From Parachlorella kessleri (taxonomy: Eukaryota; Chlorophyta; Trebouxiophyceae; Chlorellales; Chlorellaceae): DNA of 18,432 bases. A model generated the notes under the pieces. The model was not told the origin of the DNA and did no database searches. It was given only the letters and a program-made list of their open reading frames with translations. Shown in pieces: positions 1 through 7,511 of the stretch. The stretch lies in contig BBXU01003290.1 in assembly GCA_001598975.1 (NCBI GenBank), forward strand, positions 1-18,432. The letters are read 5' to 3'. Both the position numbers and the translations under genes were made by a program. The stretch's first letter is position 1; each line of letters opens with the position of its first letter.

Positions 1-62
1 TGCATCTAGCAACCGGCCAGTGTGCATGCCCATGCGCCTGCACTGCAGCACTGAACTGCATG

Positions 63-365
63 TTTGTAGGAGCCACCGCGGCTTCCGGCAACCCACCTGC
101 TTTTCAAACGCAGTCCTTGTGATTTGGAGAGGTGACAGACTGGGCAGCGTGCCCACTCCAACGCCCCCAGCCCTGCCGGAGTGCATTCGGCAAGCACCCA
201 ATGTACATGCTCATGGACTCCATCACCGAGACACACGATTGTAGAAGCACCCGCGGCTTTTGACAACCCCACCTGCTTTCCAAAAGCAGTCCTTGTGATG
301 AGAAGAGATGACGGGACTGCAGCCCTTGAGGGTGTAGGAGCCAGCAAACTTGAACGCCCCCAGCC
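63..365. repeat. Diverged direct repeat, two copies
   Basis: Copy 1 (about 63-147) and copy 2 (about 238-322) share the order of several blocks: TTGTAG-AGC near the start, CCGCGGCTT, CAACC-CACCTGCTTT, GCAGTCCTTGTGAT and a GACTG-GCAG end. The offset is about 175 bases. A further shared block, AACGCCCCCAGCC, occurs at 160-172 and 353-365, so copy 2 carries a small insertion. The copies differ at scattered positions and by small indels, as expected for an old local duplication. No function is evident. Confidence 0.7.
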
Positions 366-710
366 GCAATTAGTCAAGAATGGCTACCATCAATGCCCCT
401 GCACTTCACAATAGGAAGTGGTAAGAGTACTGAGATGCGCGCTTGTAGGCTCAACGGCGGGTAGCCATGTGCACAATGACATACGCCATTCGGTGCCTTC
501 ATGCTGGGAGTGCTAGGCAAAGGGGCTGCCGCCTCCGGAGCCACAACGACAGACCTGCCGACTTTGCTGACTGCACACACGTAACCTTTGGGACCTTCTT
601 GTGTGATTTGATAGGCAGCAAACCCCCAATAACCTCCCAAACACCGCGGCCCACAAGGGGACACCAGTCATCGCACACGCTAACTGGCGGTTCCCCTGGG
701 GGGAGAGAGC

Positions 711-725
711 AGTAGTAGTAGTAGT
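711..725. repeat. AGT trinucleotide microsatellite
   Basis: Five consecutive AGT units in intergenic DNA. A simple repeat of this kind is expected to vary in length between strains. No coding role is seen. Confidence 0.85.
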
Positions 726-1288
726 ACCAGCGGTGGGTTTGGCAATGCAACCAGGGGAGGCAGTGCATTGCTGAGGATATAGAGGTGAGGTGCAACCCCG
801 GGTATGGGAGGAGGTGGGGGGACTACCAACCCCAGGTCAAGATTCGCTAAGAGGGTGGGGGACCACCACCCCCTTTGAGAAGTAGGCCGTTTTTGACTAG
901 GGGGTGTACCCTGCTTGTACAAAAGATGTAGCCTAACGCCACCCTCTCAGGAAAGGTTGCTAGTTGTTTTAGGCTGAGAGCAGCTCCTCACCTTCCACTT
1001 GTTGTTTAGTATCGTATCAGTCAGCCAGCGCCAAGAGTGCCGTGATCAGCCACCACATCATCAGCTGCTGCCACCCTTGATCAAACCCACTTGGCAGGCA
1101 AGAGTACCAGAGAGCGTGGTGGGAGCTCTGCCGTATAAGCCATCCTCGTTTTATGACTCTAAGGCTGGCAGATCCACAAACAGTCCTTGGCCGCGCTTGC
1201 TAGGTCACACCGCAGGCAGAGCAGGAAGGCGCAAAGCTTGAGTAGTACCCACAGGCCGCTGCAATTAACAACCAAAGACAATTTTCAG

Positions 1289-4200
1289 ATGAGGCTGGGT
1301 GTCTTTTCGACACTCCGCCATGCTTGCTTTCTGCGCCGCTCGGCCTTGCATGCAACTGACGTTCGGCACCGTGATAGGTTCACTCACATATGCTCCGATA
1401 TTAGCAGAGAAGCCAGAGTATATGAGTGGAAGGCAGTGTTGCCTCGCGCTACGTCCGTGTTGCGAGCAGCAGGTAAACGGTGGCCAGCCACCGGAAGTGC
1501 TGCTCTTAGAACTTCTGAAGACCTTCAACTCTCACCTGTGCTGCAGAAGAAGGCGAGAAGGAGGTTGAAGATGATTTCATTGAGCTATCGGAGCCTGTCC
1601 ACATTCGTGTGCAGGATGAGTTCACGCCCCTCGCCCAGCAGCTGAGAGAACACTTTGATAGCAGGTAACCTTTTCTTGCTGGCAGCGCTTCACGTTCATG
1701 CTCTGCATATAACCATTTTTTCAAGCAGGCATGCAAGGTGAAGAGGTGTGACATCATCCAGGGCTTTGACCTGCTGGTGCATGTCCTTCCTGCCCACCCA
1801 ACCGAACCAAACACCCAACCAAGCCGTGCAGCAGGACAGTCATGCCACCCTCAATCACTCCTGGCCAGAGCTTCAAGTAACCTTGCTCTCCCCCTGTCGC
1901 CTATGTGAGTTTGACCACTGAGAGCAGAATCTGACGCTGGTTCACTTCTTGTAGGGTGGGGGAGCCGCTTAAGACCCGCAGCGACCGCTTCTGCTGGGAC
2001 TACTGGCACGTCCCCAGGCAGTATACGCTGCTGCGCACGCCCGCAGAGCACTTCTTCCCACCGGCGCTGTATGATGCCCTGGAGGATGCTCTCATCGAGT
2101 TTGGGGAGAGGGAGCTGGGGTGCCGCGGCATATCACCCATCTGGCTGTCCTACTATGTGCATGGGTGCAGGCAGGTGAGCTAGAAGTGTGGGGAATGTGG
2201 ATGCCAAGTGGTGGCAGGGCTGCTGGCTAGGGCAGAGCCTCAATGGGGGTTGAGGCATGTTGTAGGCGCCATGCTGCACGGACAGATGGTGGTGGAATGG
2301 CCTGTGGCCCGAAGTGCTGCCGGCAAAGAGTGTTTGAATGGAGATTTTGCTTGGCTGGCTCTCATTCCACCATTGTGATGAAGGTAGTGTGAACAGATGC
2401 ATTAGCGGGCTGGTCAACCAATGGGCTGTGCTTTGCTCTGCTACGCAGGAGCTCCATGCAGACAACCCTCATGGGCCCTGGGCGTTTGTGCTATCGCTCA
2501 CCCACTGGGACAAGCGGCCCTTCACTGGAGGGGAGACCATGATCCTGCAGCCACATGTGCTAGATTACTGGAGGAACTTTAACCCCGCCCTGGGCACGGA
2601 GGCACCACAGTTGGTAAGTGGTCTTGCTGCTGCACTTCCATGGGGCTTGCTTTCTTACATCCCTTGCATTGTGCTGTGCGTAGGAACTGTAAATGCATGT
2701 CCCACCTTTTGGACTGCTGCGGCAGTACACACACCCTGTGAGCAGGTCTGTTGGGACGAGAAGGCCACGCAGCCCTACCATACCTGTTGTCATCCTAATG
2801 CGACATTTTACTTTTACATTGACGCCTTCACCATTGCAGGTCACCAAGGTTGAGCCACATTTCAACCGGCTTACTCTCTTTGACCCGCGTTTCCCCCATG
2901 GGGTCCAGCTGGTGGAGGGGACCTTGGACCCCCTACAGTCCCGCATCGTGCTGCATGGCTGGTTTACAAGCCCCACCCCGTTTTTCGAAGGTGTGGATAT
3001 GCGTCGGCTGTGTACACACCTATATATGCCAGTGGGTGCCCAATTGTCAACAGTCGTCTTTTGTACCCTTTCAGGCTGAAGCATGGGCAATGCCCAAGGG
3101 CCTGTTGGCTGGAGCTGTCTGCTGCGGCGGGGTAGTTGGGCTGCCACATGGCAGAGGGCCATTGGCGTGGCCTTGTCTGCTCAGTATGGCTGGTTTGTGT
3201 GGTACATATCACACTGCTTTCATTTGCAAGAGTTTGTCGCTGTGCAGGTGGCCTGTCAGAGGAGCAAGCAACACCCGCCCTCAATGCTGTGTTGCAGCAA
3301 ATATCTGAAGGTAGGCATTACTGTAACCCTTAGGCCTACAGCAAGGCTTTGCTCTTCCCCATAGCAATGCCTTGGTTACTGCTTCTCTATATTCATGGAT
3401 GTGACCTACCCAAGAAGAGACGATGCCCACCTAAAACCTAACGATATCCCTTATTTGCTGGTGTGTCCGAGCTGTAAGAAGCTGTTAGATACAAAAGGCA
3501 GCGTGCAGGTCGTTGGTAGCCACCCACATACAATGTCGTGCCTGGCTTGCAACCCGCACCTTGAATGATTCCAGCTGCCTTGCTGTGCAGCACTGGCCGA
3601 GGCCCCACCCGTGATAGGCACGCTGGTGACTCGGCTAGATGTGTCTGGGCCTGACGGCAAGGTTGCGGACCTGCGCTGGCTGTCCCACACCCTGGTCAGC
3701 CGGCCCCAGAGCGGGCTTGACCCTGAGGCAAGTACCCCATGTCATTGATGCATGCCTTACTGCCGTGCAATGAAGGATCTTTGCACAAGCCCTGGGGTGC
3801 TTGATAATGAGCGAGCCTTGGTGGTTTGTGTGTGCACAAGGGAGCTGGAGAGGGTCTGAAAGGAGGGGGGGATAGCAGGAGTGTGGCTCCGCTGGTGTGC
3901 TACTGACGTCTGCCAGCCCTTCGCCACCTGCTCTTCATAGGGCAGCCGTGGTGGAGAAAGTCAGAACTGCCAGGCGGGTACTTGGTGTGAGGGGCATGTC
4001 TGTTGATGTGGCAGCCCATGCCAACAGAGGAACGGTAGGGAAACCTGTACTGACAGGGTTGGTTTCCTGCATGATGAGTGCTTGGCCTCCACATGGGGAA
4101 AGGAGTAAAGAGCGTGATAATGGCGTGGTACAGCTTGCATACAGCTGGTGAGACTAAGTCGGCCCCCCCTGCCTGCATGCAGGAGGCTGTCATGGATGTG

Positions 4201-4296
4201 GTGGGGTGCATTGCAGAGGGCCTGCTGGCAGCACGCTTCCCAGCCAGCGCTGATGGGAGCAACACCGCCATTACTGTGCCTTTTGTGTTTGAGTGA
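1289..4296 (+). CDS. 2-oxoglutarate/Fe(II) dioxygenase with AgmX/TonB-like C-terminal domain
   Basis: Spliced exons: 1289-1472, 1547-1664, 1955-2174, 2449-2613, 2840-2990, 3248-3310, 3591-3727, 4183-4296 (1152 nt, 383 residues). All phases agree, and the TGA stop is at 4294-4296. Residues 1-60 are rich in Arg, Ser and Ala and begin MRLGVFSTLRHACFLRRSAL, which looks like a mitochondrial or plastid leader. The oxygenase core follows. The metal ligands are the H177-A-D179 motif and H249 in a PHGV motif. R264, in SRIVLHGWF, is placed to bind the 2-oxoglutarate carboxylate. This arrangement is that of the prolyl-hydroxylase-like 2OG-Fe(II) superfamily, which hydroxylates or otherwise oxidises substrates using O2 and 2-oxoglutarate. 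The substrate is unknown. Residues about 280-383 form a second domain ending ITVPFVFE. Intron 7 starts with GC. The start is the first ATG in the leader's frame; a further 5' exon cannot be excluded. No TGTAA was found within 200 bases after the stop. Confidence 0.85.
3728..4182 (+). other. GC-AG intron (intron 7 of the oxygenase gene)
   Basis: The upstream exon ends ...CCT GAG and the intron opens GCAAGT, the standard consensus for the rare GC-AG class. It closes TGCATGCAG before GAG GCT GTC. Joining in phase 0 gives ...GLDPE/EAVMDVV, which preserves the downstream frame to the stop. No GT near the boundary gives an equally clean join. The intron is 455 bases long; nothing else was recognised in it. 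Confidence 0.8.
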
Positions 4297-4500
4297 TCGC
4301 TCGTAATAGCGGTTGAACGAATCCCTTGCCGACCAGCGCGTGCTGATGTAGCCACTGCACCCTGTAGGTCATGCTGTCCATGCGCCTGAGGGCAGCCTAC
4401 AGTGGAATGGTTCTTTACATGGCTTACAGCTCACACCCAAGGCTGCCAGACATCACAGTACTCCAAGGGTATACTCCACTCTAGATACTGCGGCCACAGC
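4297..4500. other. Tail-to-tail intergenic spacer, oxygenase / L3
   Basis: 204 bases separate the two stop codons. The spacer must hold the 3' untranslated regions of both transcripts, which may overlap. L3 has two TGTAA signals here. The oxygenase gene shows only TGTAG variants near 4347 and 4371. Confidence 0.7.
4415..4428 (-). terminator. Twin TGTAA poly(A) signals of the L3 gene
   Basis: Read on the minus strand, TGTAA occurs at 4428-4424 and 4419-4415, about 73 and 82 bases past the L3 stop codon. TGTAA is the established green-algal polyadenylation signal and normally lies shortly before the cleavage site. Either copy, or both, could serve. Confidence 0.75.
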
Positions 4501-7253
4501 TCAGATTGCCGTGCCTCCGCACTTGGCGGGGGCAATCTCAATCACATTGCCTGGCTTGCCAGGCACGCTGCCCTTCACCACGATAGCTCGCTTCTCGGGG
4601 TCCACCAGCAGCACCTGGACATGGGTAGCAGAGGCACCATTGGTTGGTTGACCCAGCAGTCCAAATACGCGAGGATACAGAGCACACCTGCGTCCAGCCC
4701 AGCGCTCGTCTAGCTATATCTTAGCTCCACTCTGTTCGCACTACCTGCCACCCTCACTAAACACGCCGCCCAAGGCACCTACCTGTGCCACTTCACCATG
4801 CAAGTTCCCTGGGCAAGCCCCACCAGTAGCCCCCCTTGCACCACTTGCAATGCCCATGCATTGGGCAGCCTGACCTCGGCGGCCCCCACTGCACCCTTCA
4901 AAGCCCACACATAACCACTGCTCGTCCAAAAAATCCCTAAATGATGTCACCACCACGGAGAACACAAGACCTTTCCCGCTACTCCCCTTCGACAATAGGT
5001 TTTAGGGGAGAGAATTACTGGCTCAGAATTCAGGCAAGACTCAGGTTCACTCTGCATCCAGCCCTGTCAGTCCCGTCCAGTCCAGTCCAGCCCAGCTCTA
5101 CTCCCTGTTTGCACTGCCTGCCACCCATGCTAATAGGTTTTGCCTACTTGCTGCAGGCAAGTATTCCTGAAGGCGCCTCCACTCTTCCTCCATCCACTGC
5201 CGCAATGCAACCCCAGTATGCGCTCGCTCCAAGGCTGGCACAACCAACCCTGGTCACCTCGCAATCAGCGCCCCTCTCCCAACTTTCCTAGAATCTAGCC
5301 CCCATCACCTCTTGCCCACACTCTGTCCACAGCTCACCCACTGCAAGTGTGCCCCCCATCCCCTAGCCCTCAGCCGTCACATACCTGGCTCTCGGGCTGC
5401 CCTTCCTGCTCTGCCCTCCCTTACTTTCAACACTAACTCTCACAAACCTACCACACCAATTAAGCCGTCCACTATTTATGCACCCACCTCCAGCTTGCGG
5501 AGCTTGGTCCTCACGTTACCCATCTGGCCGGGCATCTTAAGCCCCGGGAAGACGCGTGATGGCGTGCTGTTCATGCCGATGGAGCCGTGCTCGCGCTTGC
5601 TCTTGGAGCCGTGTGTCATGTTGCCGCGCGCAAAGCCCCACCGCTTGATGCCGCCTGCAACATTCCGCCAGGATCGCTTGTGGGCCGGTGGACTCCCAAT
5701 AATGGCCTTCGGCGAGGCTTTGGACAGTTATGCGTCTGACAAGCTGTCCAACTTGGAAGTCTTGGCAGAAGGATTCCACCTCCACCGTCCTGCAGGCGGT
5801 CGCCTCGTGAACTTCCCAACACCCGCCCGCTGTCTAAGCAGCAGTCCCATTGCAGTCATGCATGCCTAATAGAAATCCCAAGAATACCTGCCTGTCCAGG
5901 CCTCTTAACACAATGTCTGCTACTTCCCTGTTTGTAACCCCCTGGTAGCAATTACTCGACAACGCCCCACCGCTACACGCTCACCAGGCTTCCGCGTGCT
6001 GCCACCCTAACAATCTGCTGCCCCACCCCCCCCCCCCCCCCCCCCCGGGGTCATTCCAGCCTGACTCACCCTGTGTGCATATGCCAGTCCACCACTCCAC
6101 CACCTCACACACCACAAACTTCTTCTCCAGCGCTCTCTCCAGCCGCCAGTGAGCGCCCAACTCACCTACCCAGCCTTGCTCTGCGCCATGGCCCAGCGGA
6201 ACCACGGCACACCGTCCACCCACACACACAAGCCCAATGTGCCCATGCATTGCTCGCTCACCCTGGAAGCCCTTGCCGATGCTCGTGCCCGCCACGTCAA
6301 CAAGGTCGCCGACCTTGAACAGTTCCTCCACGACTAGCTGCTGCCCCGGCTCGTAGCCGGCCACCTCCTTAACCTTGAACTCCCTCAGGTGCTTCAGGGG
6401 AGGCGCGCCCGCCTTTCTGAGGTGGCCCAGCTCCGGCTTGGTCACCTTCTGCTCCTTGACCTCCCGGTAACCCACTTGCACCGCGTTGTAGCCGTCGCGC
6501 TCTGCTGTCTTGACCTGCGGTATGCAACGCGCTCTGCCCTGTGTCAGAGCCAGCTGGTTTGCCCGGTCAGTCCATCTGGTGCATATGCACTGCCGCCTGT
6601 GCAAGCTGGAGTGGAACGTGTGCCAAGAACTGTTCCCACCACGGGCAACCCCACCACCAACATCCCCCGCACCTGCGTCACAATGTTGCCATCCTCCAAG
6701 GCAATAACGGTTGCGGGGACAGCAAGGCCCTCCGCTGTGAATATCTGGGTCATGCCGGCTTTTGTCCTGCAGCCAGCCATGTCCAGCAAGGTTGCACCAA
6801 AGGCGCCTACATTTGCCCACGGTTGCCGACATTGCAGCACAGGGCCGAGGTGGGAAGCCGCTAACGCCACTCAGTAGGTCCAACCCCATGAGCACTCTGG
6901 TGCAACCTGACCGCCCGAACAGTCGCACTAAGCCTGCTATGTACAACGCTTCCCAGGAGCACTGTCTGCCCCCAGCAGCAACTAGTTGCAGTGCGTCACA
7001 AGTGTAGCTCCTACGGGCCTATCCCACAGATTGCCTGCTAGATATCATGCAAACCACTGCTCCTCGTTCACAGCTGTGCTCGGTAAGGCTTCAAGCCTGA
7101 GCCTCACCCGAATATGCCCACGCCCGCCTCCATGCTTCGGCAAACTGTGAGCTGCCGAGGGGCTACATTGCTGCGGACAGATGATATTTTCTGCGCTGTT
7201 AGCCTCTTGCCGGTGAAAGCTGAGCTGCGGAAAGGCGTGAAAGTCATGGTCAT
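4501..7253 (-). CDS. PRPL3: Plastid 50S ribosomal protein L3 (uL3c), nuclear-encoded
   Basis: Exons on the minus strand: 7253-7108, 6766-6673, 6514-6262, 5654-5488, 4614-4501 (774 nt, 257 residues); every phase agrees. Residues 1 to about 42 (start [18 protein letters not shown]) form a chloroplast transit peptide rich in Ser, Thr, Arg and Lys with few acidic residues. The mature protein then begins around [17 protein letters not shown], the standard start of bacterial-type L3. Further L3 hallmarks are KGFQGGIKRW (162-170), [20 protein letters not shown] (176-195), [14 protein letters not shown] and the C-terminal [12 protein letters not shown]3 binds 23S rRNA early in large-subunit assembly and reaches toward the peptidyl-transferase centre through its central loop. 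Length is normal for the family plus a transit peptide. Two ATGs lie at 7253 and 7247; the first is chosen. The gene is divergent from OST3 and probably shares its promoter region. It carries twin TGTAA signals. Confidence 0.96.
4615..5487 (-). other. L3 intron 4, 873 bases
   Basis: The longest L3 intron opens GTGGGTGC (minus strand) after ...KLRKLE and closes CCATGTCCAG before V-L-L-V-D. No gene was recognised inside. It contains a short run of CCAGT units near 5075-5090 and is C-rich on the plus strand. The open frames it contains lack any family signature. Confidence 0.75.
5655..6261 (-). other. L3 intron 3, 607 bases, with long homopolymer
   Basis: The intron opens GTGAGCGAGC (minus strand) after GGC TTC CAG G and closes TGCAG before GCGGCATC, joining KGFQ/GGIKRW in phase 1. 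It holds the 21-base C tract listed separately. No other feature was recognised. Confidence 0.85.
6026..6050. repeat. C21 homopolymer followed by G4
   Basis: Positions 6026-6046 are 21 consecutive C on the plus strand, followed by GGGG. In the L3 pre-mRNA (minus strand) this reads CCCC then a 21-base G tract inside intron 3. Such a tract can form G-quadruplexes and is prone to length variation and sequencing error, so the exact count is uncertain. Confidence 0.85.
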
Positions 7254-7511
7254 GCCGGCCATTTTTTTTGAAGTGGGCCGGCTGCACTATCACCACCGCC
7301 TCCACCAGTCCCCTGCTGACAGTGGCAAGGGAAACACACTGATGGATGTGGCCACAGCGGGAAGATGTACCGCCACTGTACAACACTCCTGGTTGGGAAC
7401 CCGTCTGGCTGTTCAGGATTGCAAAGGCCTCTGATCTCGGCTGTCGATTACTTGACGGTCATGGGTACTTGACCCTTGACCAGCTCCGCGTTGATCACTC
7501 TCTCAGTCCTC
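7254..7511. promoter_or_regulatory. Divergent promoter region, L3 / OST3
   Basis: The start codons of L3 (minus) and OST3 (plus) are 258 bases apart with no gene between, so this interval should contain both 5' untranslated regions and a shared or back-to-back promoter. A T8 run lies at 7262-7269. Three TTGAC cores cluster at 7452, 7469 and 7476; the last two read TTGACC, the plant W-box form. A TGGGCC, a site II-like motif in land-plant ribosomal promoters, lies near 7275. None has been tested here, and no clear TATA box was seen. Confidence 0.6.

Larger units (their letters stand above)
1..1288. other. Upstream intergenic region, no gene recognised
   Basis: This stretch precedes the first gene. 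Short open frames exist on both strands, but none shows a recognisable domain, sustained codon bias or convincing exon structure. It holds a diverged direct repeat near the left edge, an AGT microsatellite near 711, and G-rich/C-rich patches around 800-870. The promoter and 5' untranslated region of the downstream oxygenase gene should lie in the last few hundred bases, but I could not assign a TATA box or start site. Confidence 0.6.

Noticed and set aside
1727..1914. Possible oxygenase exon reading VKRCDIIQGFDLLVH
   Set aside because: Every AG acceptor here gives the wrong phase after exon 2 and the frame stops. Joining exon 2 directly to 1955 restores ...HFDSR/VGEPLKTRSD.
6544..6870. Alternative L3 N-terminus read straight through from 6870
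   Set aside because: It starts with GTG immediately after a stop codon and contains the intron end. The spliced exon at 7253-7108 supplies an ATG, a transit peptide and GVGIFG joined exactly to TKAGMTQIF.
5981..6946. Open frame of 321 codons on the minus strand
   Set aside because: It runs across L3 exons 2 and 3 and three introns in a mixture of frames and through the G tract. Only the part matching L3 exon 3 is real coding.
7045..7386. Minus-strand open frame of 113 codons over L3 exon 1
   Set aside because: It is in a different frame from the L3 leader and has no recognisable product.
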